Assembly: GCF_000715075.1 (NCBI RefSeq)
Contig: NC_134087.1
Span: forward strand, 154,677,436 to 154,741,435
Reading direction: 5' to 3'
Length of the DNA stretch: 64,000 bases
Origin: Nicotiana tabacum
Taxonomy: Eukaryota; Streptophyta; Magnoliopsida; Solanales; Solanaceae
Shown: positions 45,153-56,189 of the stretch, piece after piece
Numbering within the stretch: position 1 is the first letter of the stretch
Layout: every line of letters starts with the position of its first letter
The notes under the pieces: model-generated
The model's database searches: none
The model's input: only the letters and a program-made list of their open reading frames with translations
Told to the model about the DNA's origin: nothing
Position numbers and translations under genes: made by a program

Positions 45153-45907
45153 ATTGTGAAAAAGTATATCTTTACAAGGTTCGGCACCCCGAGGGTGATG
45201 ATAAGTGATGGAGGCTCTCATTTTTGTAACAAGTTGTTGGACAATATCTTAGCGAAATACAGGGTCAAATAGAAGGTTGCGACCGCCTACCATCCTCAGA
45301 CTAGTGGACAAGTTGAGGTGTCAAATAAAGAGATAAAGTAGATTCTGGAGAAGATGATTGGTGCAAGTAGGAAAGATTGGGCTGCAAAGCTTGATGGTGC
45401 TCTATGGGCATACCAAACCACCTACAAAATGCCAATTGGTACCTCTCCTTACAAGCTGGTTTATGGGAAGGCATGCCATTTATTGGTGGAACTTGAGCAC
45501 GAGGCCTATTGAGTGATAAAGAAGCTGAATTTTGATGCAGAATTAGTGGGTGAAAAACGATTGTTGCAATTGAAAGAGCTTGATGAGTTTTCTTGCATGC
45601 GTATGAGAATGACAAATTATATAAAGAAAAGACCAAGCGCTGGCATGATAAGCATATTCACAATCACGAGTTCGAACCAGGCCAATTGGTTCTCTTGTTC
45701 AATTCGAGGTTGAGACTCTTTCCGGGGAAGCTCAAATCGAGATGGTCAGGCCCGTTTGAGATAGTGAGAGTCACTCCACATGATGCAATTGAGCTGCGCG
45801 TCTTAGGTGGAGAGAGGACGTTCTTTGTGACCGGACCCAGAGTAAAGAACTATTATGGAGGTGACTTTGGCTGTCAGAAGTCGAAGGTGTTACTTGCCAA
45901 TGATTAG
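45153..45907 (+). pseudogene. pol: Element A: integrase, second part
   Basis: Continues from 39341: IVKKYIFTRFGTPRVMISDG (second catalytic Asp), [19 protein letters not shown] (Glu), then [18 protein letters not shown] and [18 protein letters not shown] or TGA codons near 45269, 45341 and 45510 and a frameshift near 45592 interrupt it. The C-terminal piece 45593-45907 (EPGQLVLLFNSRLRLFPGKL, SRWSGPFEIVRVTPHDAIEL) is open to a TAG at 45905-45907. As in element B, there is no chromodomain. Confidence 0.88.
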
Positions 45908-48064
45908 ACGATATTCTGTGTCGTACCACGACATTAAATCAGGCACTTGTTAGGAGGCAACTCATCTTTACTGAATTGTTTTAGGTTTGATTTTTTTATT
46001 ATATTATTTTTGAAATGTCGTTTTATTTTATAGAAATTTGATTATAGGGAGCAAAGCTAGAGAAAGTGTGCAAAAGTGAGCTAGATGGTGAGAACTAAGT
46101 GTGGGGTGCCAACACAAAGGACTATATCTGGGGGAATTCTGAGTAGATGTGAGCCGCTATTGCTTCGGCCTTTGGCCTTTCAGGGAGTTTCTTTTCCACC
46201 CTTTTTATTTTTTTGCTTTTTTTGTGCATTGGGGACACTGCTCCTTTTAAATATGGGGTGGGAGAATTCCTCTAGATAATTAGTAGTAGTATGTTAGGAA
46301 AAATGTTAACTTCTTATTTGATTTTAGCTTCTTATTTTTGTTTTCGTAGTTATGTAGTATTTAGTAGTTTAATTTTTTAAATGTGGAAAATAAGAAAAAT
46401 CGATAAAAGTAAAAAAAATTGGACTTTTCCCGACGATGGATCTCCTAGACAGTTTTCTTGACGGATTAAAGTCTAAACAAAAATCCAAAAATAAGTCTTT
46501 TAGTTTCCTTTAGGTAGTAATAATCCCCCCGTGGTTTTTCTTTGAACCTCCGTTCTTTTTCATGGGATGTAATTTGAACCAGGTAGTAGTTTTATTTTTA
46601 TTTTTTTCAGTAGGACTTCGGAAAAAAATGGAGGAAGAAGGATGAGATTCCTAGGCTCCCTTGACTTGTTTGATAGTAACATATTTAAACTTTGGCATGT
46701 GTAGTATTTTTCCTATGTTTTGAAACAGATCATGATGCCGCTATAAATTGGATTGCATGTCTCATGATGCCTATGTATCGTAGTCTTGACTTATGTTCAC
46801 TTTGTGCTTAATGCTTAATATCTTGTGGCTCCATGAATACTTGCTTTAGTTCGAGAGTCGGAATGAAACCGTCCTTAGTGAGTAATATGCCATGTGTGAA
46901 GTGAGATTTTTATGTAGTCCATGTCATTGTGCTTGTGTCTAGAACTTGCAGGGTATGTGAATTGAAACGAAATTTTAGGTGAGACTCGGTTTGAAAAATG
47001 ATTTTTGGCTGTCTTTGATCTTTTCAAGCTTAAATGCGTATCACACATAAGATCTATCCCTAGTTAACCATTTTGAGCTTATAGACTTTTATTTGGCACC
47101 CACATTACAAGCCTATACACTTTTTATTTCTTAATTGACATTGTTTATATCCTTTTACCTCTTAAAGAACTTTAATAGTGAAATGAGCGCTAAAAAAAGT
47201 AAGAAGGGAATTTGGGTGGCTTTCGAGTGGAACCAATGAAAGGAAGAAAGGTGCACTTGTTTTGTAAAAGAATACACCACTAGCAAAAATTGTAAAGAAG
47301 AAAAATCTGAAAAAGAATAGAAGGAAAAATATAGATGAATGAATTGACATCTTGTTCTTGCTAGTGGGTATGAAGTAAAGTTGTGCTTAAAGAAAGAGGG
47401 AACGTTATTGGGGATGATTTTAGTTGTGAAATTGAAGATTATGCGCTTGAAGTTAATTATTTGATGTGTTAAATTGCTTGGGAGGTTAGGCCACTATTCC
47501 TAAATATATCCTTCCCGTCCCTTAGCTCACATTACAACTATGAAAAAGTCCTAATTGATCTTAGATCGAGCAAGCCTACATTAGTAGAGATTTACATTAA
47601 GGGAAAGCCTATGGTACCAATTGCATGCACGTGACTTCTTTTGTGATAGTGAATGATTTTCTTTGATATATATGAGTCTTTAAAATATATTTGAGAATTT
47701 GATTTGAATGTGTGGATACAACTCACTCGTTTGTTCTTGTTGTGAGGGCACATGGTTTCATGAGGGATAGGTAACGTTATTAGACTTCTCGAGGATGTTG
47801 GATGTTCAAGCCATGAGTGAATTTAGTCATTGAGTCAGTTATTGAGGCTAGAACCGTTCTGAGCATGTTGTCTTTGCTTAAATATTTTTGAGAATGACAA
47901 AAGTTAAAGGGAAGTGTGTTCTTAATGCATATGCTACAGTTTAATTGTTTCTATCAACCATGGTCAATGGTGTAGTGTGCTTCAAATGTGTAAATGTAAA
48001 GTGCTCAAGAATAGTGTTAATTGTTGGTTGCTCGAGGACGAGCAAGAGCTTAAGTGTGGGGTGG
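45908..48064 (+). other. Element A 3' non-coding region
   Basis: No ORF3: the region goes from the integrase stop to the 3' LTR without the coding block present in element B. It shares TAAGTGTGGGGTGCC and GGCCTTTGGCCTTTCAGGGA (near 46097-46187) and CCCGTCCCTTAGCTCACATT (near 47515) with element C. It ends with CTCGAGGACGAGCAA (48031-48045) and TTAAGTGTGGGGTGG beside the LTR. Confidence 0.75.
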
Positions 48065-49370
48065 TGATGTTTGGCTAAAAATTCATGTTTTTGCATGTAA
48101 TTTGCCTTGCATTATGCCTCGATCTTGTTAACTTTAGTATGAATATTTGTGACTTGAGCTTAATAATGGTATTTTTATGTGTAGGAGCCAATTGGAAGTA
48201 ATTTGGGGAGTTTGCATGCAAATTGACGTCAAAAAGGGAAGAATTCGGAGGAAGTATAAGTTTGGTGCCCAGGTTGGCACTAGGAACCAACCAAAATGCC
48301 GTTGAGAGCATGCTAAAATATTCACTGTCCAGGTTGATGCTAGGCATCAACTAAAATGCCAAAGATAGAAGACCAAAAGGTTTGTTGTCCTAGTTGGCGC
48401 CAAGCGCCAAGCGAGACGCCAAAGGGCGGATTTTATCCTAATTCGGTTGGGACTTGGGGATTTCAACCCTAAACGTCTCCAACATGTATAAAAGGGGTTC
48501 TAAACCTATTTTTGAGGGGTTGGACATTATTTGGAGGCAAGAACATCACGTGGAACAACTTTTGGAGGAGAAAATCATCGAGTCCTTCATTCCTTCATCT
48601 TTTCTTTATAATTTGTTTATGCAAAATACTTGAAAAATTGTTACTACGAACATGAGTGGCTATGCACTCTAGTTTCTAGGATTGTTGTTGCATTGATTAT
48701 TAACGTTTATTAATTACATCTTCATTAATTCGGATTATCATCTTGTGATTGTTTCTTTAATTTTAGTTTTAAGTTGTGACTTGTTGTAGCTACCATTTCA
48801 CCCTACTATCTATGCTATGCTTGGGAAAGCCATGTTTAGATTAGAGTAAAATTAAAGAGAGCTTGTTTCTGAACCCGTGGCTCGGGGAACGATTTCGCGA
48901 TTAGCATAGGAATATACCTAACAGTCTTGCTTAATTAAATACCATATTATATTCGTTCTTGATAGACTCAATACCATAGAAATATAGGATTGATATATTG
49001 TGGATAAACGAATTGTATTGTTGGAACATGCTATTCATATGAATGATCTGGTGAATTAGCAATCATAGATAATCTGAACTAACGAGTGCGATTATTGAAC
49101 TTAAAAGGATTGATAAACCAACCACAAACCGAGAATCTTCCTCTCCTTTGAATTAAAACCTCAGCATACACGTTTGCATTCTAGATAAATTAGTTATTAC
49201 CTGTTAAATTTCTGCAATAGTAGATTAATAGAAAAACATCACTCTTGATTAGCTTGGACTATTAATTGATTTTAGTTTGATTCATTAATGATTGATCAAA
49301 GTTTCTGTGGGTTCGACATTCGACTTTTGAGTCACTTTATTACTTGTTGCGTGTGTGTTTGGTCACAACA
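48065..49370 (+). repeat. Element A 3' LTR
   Basis: Starts TGATGTTTGGC and ends GTTTGGTCACAACA, followed by the GTGGG target duplication and the resumed LTR of element D. 1306 bp. It has a clean TATA box (48487-48495) that the 5' LTR has lost, and three imperfect GTTGGCGC/AGGCACCAA repeats at about 48265-48415. Confidence 0.91.
48487..48495 (+). promoter_or_regulatory. TATA box in element A 3' LTR
   Basis: Reads ATGTATAAAAGGGG. Because this LTR is downstream of A, any transcript from it would read out into the LTR and internal region of element D. Confidence 0.6.
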
Positions 49371-49375
49371 GTGGG

Positions 49376-49971
49376 CCTGGGGGCCGACTTTTGAGTTGAC
49401 TTTTTGACATTTGATTAAAATCTTAGTACTTTCTTATGGAATTGATTCCTTTAGCTCGTGTTGATTGTATCAAATTGTTTGTGGCTAGATTCGAGGCACT
49501 CAGAGGTCGTGTTGTGAGGCAAAGGTGTGTTGGAGTAGAGATTTGTGCATATTGAGATAAGTAACACTTCTAACTTGGCTCTGAGGGTTCGAAACCCCGA
49601 ATTATGTGTTATATAATTGGTGTTGAGATGATGCATATGCCAAGTGGTGGGCATTTGGGAGTGCACCGTAAGAACAGTGGCATGCTCGATTCCATGGAAC
49701 TGTATAGTGGATTTATCTTGTTGATATTCGTGTTTTCATCATGTGATAAAGTTATTGAGCTGCCAATAATGCTAGAAATCATGTTTAGGCTATATGCTAG
49801 TACTGTTGGGACCTATAGTGGCCATTTCTTGCTATTGACTTAGTGATTACATTGAAATTTTGTACTCAGTCATATTTTTTAACACAGTTCTCAGTCTCTG
49901 TTTCTATTTATTAATACATCATATCTTCATTTTTGGGTTAGTTTCACGACATTATGAGCCCGAGAGAGAGA

Positions 49972-50013
<42 letters not shown>

Positions 50014-51038
50014 GAGAGAGATTGGAGAGATTGATGATTGAGTAAGGCCGAGGGCCTAATTGTGAGTGACAGTTATGGGATCGGGCTGCACGCCGCAGCA
50101 CGTTTTATTGATTTATGCTTGGATCTGGCTTATTATAGCGCTTGAGATGAAAAAGTCCCTCTAGAGTCTGTACACACCCCCAGTGAGCGCATTTGATTTA
50201 TATTGAGGGATGGATCTTCCCTAGGCATGGATCTTGCCCGAATCTTTATACCTGGGATGACTTCCCCTAGGCTGGATTGGCCCTATACAATAATGAGTGA
50301 CTGACTGTCAGTTGATGTATATATATTGGGACAGATCTTCCTTGGGATGGATTGGCCATATACAGTATGAGTGATTTAGTATTCTGAGAGCCCGAGTATA
50401 TGAGGCTGTTAGTATGGTGCATCACATACAACATGTGCATTGTTATGTAGATGTAGAGAAGACATATTCCTCATATCATTTAGAAATTATCTATCTTACT
50501 TGTATTGAGTTTAACTATCGAACTTGAAAATATGCCTACATTTTTGTACTGTTATATCTATGTTAAACTGTAGCTACTGCGTTTGTCACTATTTTCAGTC
50601 CAAAGGTTAGATTTATTACTTCTTGAGTTGGTTGTACTCACACTACACCTTAACACCTCATGAGCAGATCCAGGTGCTTCTGGTCATGGCAGTTGCTGAG
50701 TTATGGAGTCCGGATTTTCGGAGATTGTTGAGGTAGCTTCTTGGCATTCGCAGACCTTGACTCTCCTCCCTTGTCTTTCATTTTATGTTTCAATTTTATT
50801 CTCTAGGAGGTGTATTAGACTATATCTCTATGTAGATGCTCATGTACTCGGTGACGCCTCGGTTTTGGGAGAGAACTTTTATTTAGTTATGATTTCTGAT
50901 TCTATTTTTAAAAGATTTCCTTAAATTTAACTACTTCCGTATCTTTCAAAGCTTTAGAGTGTTGGGAATGTCTAAGTCGTCGGCCCGCCTAGTTCTATGA
51001 TAGGAACCATCATGATGGATTGGTTTTAGGTCGTGACA
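49376..51038 (+). repeat. Element D 5' LTR, right part
   Basis: Resumes the D LTR after the Athila complex (CCTGGGGGCCGACTTTTGAG) and ends TTTAGGTCGTGACA at 51038 next to the primer site. It includes a (GA)n microsatellite at 49962-50020. No credible coding frame. Confidence 0.85.
49962..50020 (+). repeat. (GA)n microsatellite
   Basis: About 59 bp of GA dinucleotides with a few AAAG and GGGA interruptions, inside the D LTR. The short reading frame across it is spurious. Confidence 0.9.
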
Positions 51039-51054
51039 AGTTGGTATTGGAGCC
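51039..51054 (+). other. Primer binding site of element D
   Basis: AGTTGGTATTGGAGCC, close to the initiator-tRNA-Met site, directly after the LTR end TCGTGACA. About 180 bp of leader precede gag at 51238. Confidence 0.78.
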
Positions 51055-51237
51055 TGGGTTACATAGGTCTCACGAGTCTTGAGCAGGTTTAGTAGAGTCT
51101 TGCGGATCAGTTCGGAGACGTCTGTACTTATCTTCGATAGGCTGTCGAACCCTTAGGAAACTTCACATTCTTGTATTTTTGTCATGCAGATTTTTTAATT
51201 CCAGTAACTAAACTTCTGTTATTCTATTCTCTCATAG

Positions 51238-52620
51238 ATGGTAAGGACACATGCTACCGGAAAGGATGGACAAACACTAGTACCACCAGCTAGGGCCGCG
51301 AGAGGCCTAGGTCGTGGTAGGGGCCGTGGTAGGGGCAGAGTTGCGACTCGTACAACAGCTAGAGCGTTACCTACAGACCACCAGTTACTCCAACTTAGGA
51401 GCAAGTACCAGATGCAATTGAGCCAGTGGGGAAAACTCAGGCACCAGCTGTGCCCAATATGAATCCAGGCCTTTAGGGGGCTTTGGCTCAGATAATGATC
51501 GTGCGCACTAGCCTTGCTCAGGCAGTTTTAGTTTGGACCACAACATCCATTTCTCAGGCCGGGGGAGGTACTCAGACTCCCGTTGTCTGTACACCAGAGC
51601 AGGTGATGCAGGGACTACAGATAACGAGGGCACTAGCAGCCCAACCAGTAGCAGCTACTCAGGCCCAGGTGGTTCCCGTTATGTCTGATGATGAGCAGAG
51701 GAGACTCAAGAGATTTGGGAGGCTTCAGCCTCCATCATTTAGCGGGGCTGAGTCAAAGGATGCCAGGGCTTCTTGGATAAGTGCCACCGGATTCTTCGCA
51801 TGACAGATATTCTGGAGACTAGTGGGGTCTCATTTACTATTTTTTAGTTTATGGGGGCTGCCTTTAGATGGTGGGATGCTTATGAGAAGCGCATGCCGAT
51901 CGGTACAGCAACACTTTCATGGAATGAGTTCTCTATTCTCTTCTTGGAGAAGTTCGTGCCGCAATCTCGTAGGGAGGACCTACGCAAACAGTTTGAGCGG
52001 CTACGTCAAGGGGCATGTCTGTGACACAGTAAAATATAAGGTTTTTAGAGTTGGCTCGTCATGCAGTTAGGTTAGTTCCCACGGATAGGGAGAGGATTTG
52101 GAGCATTGATGGCCTCACATATTAGTTGCAGTTGCTTATGACTATGGAGAGGGTATTTGGTGCCACTTTTTACGAGGTGGTTGATATTTCTCAATAGATA
52201 GAGATAGTCTGCAGGGCATAGAGAGAGGGAGGCCAAGAGGCCTCGTAGTTCGGGTGGTTTCAACGGTGTTCCTTCTAGGGGTTAGTTCTACCACAGTAGG
52301 GGATGTCCTTATAGGCATGCCCAGCCGGCTCATGTATTTCATCATGGTACATCATCTTGTCATGGTTCATACATCGCCCATAATGGTTAGTCATCTCTTA
52401 CTGCCCTTTCAACTCAGAGTTTACCTCGTGCACCATCAATACAGGGTTCATCCGCACCAGGTTCTTCTGATAGTTATTTGGTTCTTAGGGTTTGCCTCAG
52501 TACTCACCGCCATTTGTAGGGAAGGATTGTTTTGAGTGTGGAGATTTGGGTCACATAAAGAGACATTATCCCTGCCTTTTGGGAGGTTTTACTCAGTAGA
52601 GGAGTTAGACTACGACATCA
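51238..52620 (+). pseudogene. gag: Element D: gag
   Basis: ATG at 51238 (MVRTHATGKDG, then an Arg/Gly-rich stretch GRGRGRGRGR), the same start as the Tekay copies. Open pieces are 51238-51462 and 51483-51803 (LKRFGRLQPPSFSGAESKDA), followed by frameshifted capsid sequence around 51830-52200. The zinc knuckle is at 52528-52572: CFECGDLGHIKRHYP, in which the last Cys of CX2CX4HX4C has become Tyr. Multiple frameshifts and TAG codons make it non-functional. Confidence 0.85.
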
Positions 52621-52789
52621 ACAGCAGTTACATCACCACTCATACAGCTAGCTCGGGGTGAGGCTCAAGTAGCTAGGGGTTGCCCTAGAGGGGAAAGTCA
52701 ATCAGGTGGCGGCCAGCCCGATTTATGCTCTTCTTGCTAGACCAGATGCCATTACTTCAAACATAGTGATCTTATATATTGTCTTAGTA

Positions 52790-53340
52790 TGCCACAGAGA
52801 TTCTTCTGTATTATTTGACCCTGGTTCCACTTATTCGTATATATAATCGTATTTTGCCCATTATTTGGATATGCCCTATGAGTCCCTAGTTTTATCTATT
52901 CACGTATCTACGCCAGTGGGCGATACTATTGTTATGGACCATGTATACTGGTCGTGTATAGTGACTATTGGGGGATTGGAGACTAGAGTTGATCTCATAT
53001 TCCTTAGTATGGTTGATTTTGATGTGGTCTTAGGTATAGATTGGTTATCTCCATGTCTTGCTATTCTTGATTGTGATGCTAAGACCGTGACATTGGCGAT
53101 GTCGGGGTTGCCATGAACTGAGTGGAGAGGTTCTTTAGATTATGTTTACAGCAGAGTGATTTCATATTTTAAGGCCCAATGGATGGTTGGGATGGGTTAT
53201 TTATCTTAATTGGCCTTTGTAAAGGATGTTGGTGCTGATACCCCTGCTATTGATTTTGTTCCGATGGTACGAGACTTTCTAGAAGTCTTTCCTGCAGACC
53301 TGCCAGGCTGCCACCTATCAGGGATATTGATGTTGGTACT
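52790..53340 (+). pseudogene. pol: Element D: aspartic protease region
   Basis: Active-site segment SVLFDPGSTYSYI near 52805-52845, followed by a TAA. The open piece 52865-53116 has LSIHVSTPVGDTIVMDHVYW and VVLGIDWLSPCLAI. A TGA and a TAA interrupt the end, and [17 protein letters not shown] leads to RT with a frameshift near 53310. Same family as the minus-strand Tekay protease. Confidence 0.84.
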
Positions 53341-54600
53341 GACTTGGTTCCGGGCACTCAGCCCATTTCTATTCCTTTGTATTGTATGGCACCAGTTGAG
53401 TTGAAGGAATTGAAAGAACAACTTCAACAACTTCTTGATAAGGGGTTTATTAGGCCTAGTATTTTGCCTTGGGGTGCACCGGTTCTGTTTGTGAAGAAGA
53501 AGGATAGTACCATGCGTATGTGCATCTGTTATAGGTAGTTGAACAAAGTTACAATGAAGAACAAGTATCCTTTGACACGTATTGATAATCTATTTGACTA
53601 GCGTCAGGGAGTGAGGGTGTTCTCTAAGATTGATTTGAAGTCTGGATATCACTAGTTGAAGATCCGGGACTTGAATTTTCTAAAGACATCATTTAGGACC
53701 CGTTATGGTCATTATGAGTTCCTTGTGATGTCTTTTCGGCTGACCAACGCCCATGAAGAATGTATTTCAGCCTTATCTTGACTCGTTGTTCATAGTATTC
53801 ATTGATGATCTCCTGGTGTACTCTCGTAGCCAGGAGGAGCATGCCCAACATTTGAGGATTGTGTTGCAGCACTTGAGGGAGTGCCAAGTTCTCCAAATGT
53901 GAGTTTTGGCTTAGTTCAGTGTCGTTCTTGGGGCACGTGGTGTCTAGTGAGGGGATTCAGGTGGATCTGAAGAAGATAGAGACAATTCAGAGTTGGCCTA
54001 GACCGTCCTCAGCTACAGAGATTCGAAGTTTTCTCAATTTGGCCTGTTATTATCATCACTTCGTGGTGGGTTTTGTTGTTTATTGCATCGCCTTTGACCA
54101 AATTGACCCAAAAGGGTGCTCCTTTTAGGTGGTCGGATGAGTGTGAGGAGAGCTTTCAGAAGAACAAGACTGCCTTGACCACGACTCTAGTTAGTTTTGC
54201 CTTCAGCTTCAGGATCTTATACAGTGTATTATGATGCTTTTCGGATTGGTATTGGGTGTGTCTTGATGCAGGAGAGTAGACTGATTGCAGATGCTTCGCA
54301 CTAGTTGAAGGCCTATGTGAATAACTACCCTTATCATGATTTGGAATTGGCCGCCATTGTTCATGCATTGAAGATTTGGAAGCACTATATCTGTGGCATG
54401 TCTTGTGAGGTATTCACAGATCATCGGAGTTTCCAGCACTTTTTCAAATAGAAGGATCTAAGTTTGAGGCAGCGAAAATGGTTGGAGCTGCTAAAGGACT
54501 ATGATACTACTATTCTATATCATCTCGGGAAGGCCAATATGGTGGCTGATCCCTTGAGTAGGAAGACAGTGAGTATGGGTAGTCTTGCATTCTTTCCTAT
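53341..54600 (+). pseudogene. pol: Element D: reverse transcriptase and RNase H
   Basis: RT starts with [20 protein letters not shown] and [18 protein letters not shown] codons at about 53536, 53600 and 53653 replace Gln codons. A small deletion after TNAP (about 53750) and frameshifts near 53890 break the rest. The catalytic motif [11 protein letters not shown] (Asp-Asp at 53804-53809) is intact, unlike in the minus-strand Tekay copies. RNase H is recognisable as ALKIWKHYICGMSCEVFTDH and LYHLGKANMVADPLSRK. Confidence 0.88.
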
Positions 54601-55740
54601 GGGTGAAAGACCTCTTACAGTTGATGTTAAGGTCTTGGCCAACCAGTTCATGAGATTTGATATTTCGAAGCCTAGTGGGGTTCTAGCTTGTGTGGTTTCT
54701 CGGTCTTCCTTATATGATCGCATTAGAGAGCACCAATATGATGATCCTCATTTGCTTGTCCTTAAGGACAATGTTCAGCATGATGATGTCAGATATGTTA
54801 CTATTGGGGATGATAGGGTGTTGAGGATGCAGGGCCGGATATGTGTGCCCAATGTAGATGGGTTACTTGAGTCGATTCTTGAGGAGGCCCACAGTTCACG
54901 GTATTTCATTCATCCGGGTGCCGTGAAGATGTACCATGACTTGAGGTAGCACTATTGGTGGAGGAGAATGAAGAATGATATAGTGGGGTTTGTAGATCAG
55001 TGCCTTAACTGTCAGCAGGTAAAGTATGAGCATTAGAGACTAAGTGGATTACTTCAGAGGCTAAATATTCTAGAGTGGAAATGAGAGCGTATTACCATAG
55101 ATTTCGTAGTTGGGCTTCCACGAACTTTGAGGAAGTTTGATGCCATTTGGGTGGTTGTGGATTAGATGACTAAGTCCATGCATTTCATTCCAATTGGGGC
55201 TACTTATTCTTCAGAGTGGTTGGCTGAGATTTACATCCGCGAGATTGTTCGCCTTCACGGTGTGCCAGTGTCCATTATTTCAGATCGGGGCATGTAGTTT
55301 ACAACACAATTTTGGAGATACATGCAGCGAGAGTTGGGCACCCAGGTCGAGTTGAGTACGACATTTCACCTTCATACGGACAGACAGTCCGAGCGCAGCA
55401 TTCAGATATTGGAGGATATGCTACACGCTTGTGTCATTGATTTCGGGGGTTCTTGGGATCAGTTTCTGCCACTCGCGAAGTTTGCCTACAACAACAACTA
55501 CCAGTAGAGCATTCAGACGTCTCCGTATGATGCTTTTTATGGGAGACGGTGTCGATCTCAAGTGGTTTGGTTTGAGCCGGGTGAGGCTAGGCTATGTGGT
55601 ATTGACTTGGTTTAGGATGCTTTGGACAAGGTTGAATTGATTCAGGATCGGCTTAACACGGCGCAATCCTGAAGAAGATTTACGCTGATAGGAAGGTTGA
55701 TGTTGCTTCCATGGTTGGGAAGAAGGTACTACTCAAGGTT
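54601..55740 (+). pseudogene. pol: Element D: integrase
   Basis: Linker and zinc finger: [41 protein letters not shown]. Core: ERITIDFVVGLPRTLRKFDA, VSIISDRG followed by TAG, and HTDRQSERSIQILEDML, where the usual TDGQ has become TDRQ. Then QFLPLAKFAYNNNYQ, TAG, and YGRRCRSQVVWFEPGEARL. TAG codons near 54946, 55034, 55084, 55164, 55296, 55506 and 55612 dominate the damage. Confidence 0.87.
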
Positions 55741-56189
55741 TTGCCCATGAAGGGTGTTATGAAATTCGGGAAAAGGGCAAGTTGAGCCCTTGGTATATTG
55801 GGTCGTTTGAGGTGCTTCAGAGGATTGGAGAGGTGGATTACAAACTTGCCTTGCCACCTAGTTTGTCGAGTGTGCATCCAGTATTTCAAGTTTCTGTGCT
55901 TCGGAAGTATGTCAGCGATCCGTCTCATATTTTGTATTTCAGCACTATTCAGCTATATGGTGATTTGACTTTTGATGTGGAGTCGGTGTCAATTTTGGGT
56001 TAGTAGTTTAGAAAGTTGAGGTCAAAGGATATAACTTTAGTTATGGTGCAATGGAGAGGTCAGCCAGTGGAGGAGGCTACTTGGGAGACCCAGCGGGAGA
56101 TGCAGAGTAGATATCCACACCTATTTGAGACTCCAGGTACGTTTCTAGACCCATTTAAGGACAACATTTGTTTAAGAAGGGGAGGATGT
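55741..56189 (+). pseudogene. pol: Element D: integrase C-terminus and chromodomain
   Basis: Open pieces 55782-56003 (YIGSFEVLQRIGEVDYKLAL, HPVFQVSVLRKYVSDPSHIL) and 56016-56189 with chromodomain core MVQWRGQPVEEATWETQREM. The end of the frame overlaps the polypurine tract AAGAAGGGGAGGA (56174-56186) next to the 3' LTR. Confidence 0.87.

Larger units (their letters stand above)
19418..49370 (+). mobile_element. Athila-type element A (carries three nested insertions)
   Basis: A plus-strand Ty3/gypsy element of the Athila lineage with LTRs 19419-20712 (1294 bp) and 48065-49370 (1306 bp) and a tRNA-Asp-type primer site. The target duplication is GTGGG (19413-19417 and 49371-49375), with one extra G before the canonical TG. 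Its coding sequence is split by solo LTR E (22165-24141), Athila B (24561-36512) and element C (39342-45147). Removing these rejoins gag, protease and integrase at the duplicated target bases. It lacks the third ORF seen in B. Confidence 0.92.

Noticed and set aside
36513..49370. Segments 36513-39341 and 45153-49370 as separate elements
   Set aside because: They rejoin with 19418-24568 at the target duplications ACTTC and TTAAC and complete the gag-pol order of a single Athila element.
49860..50045. Frame with a Glu/Arg-rich repeat tail
   Set aside because: The tail is a translated (GA)n microsatellite within the D LTR.
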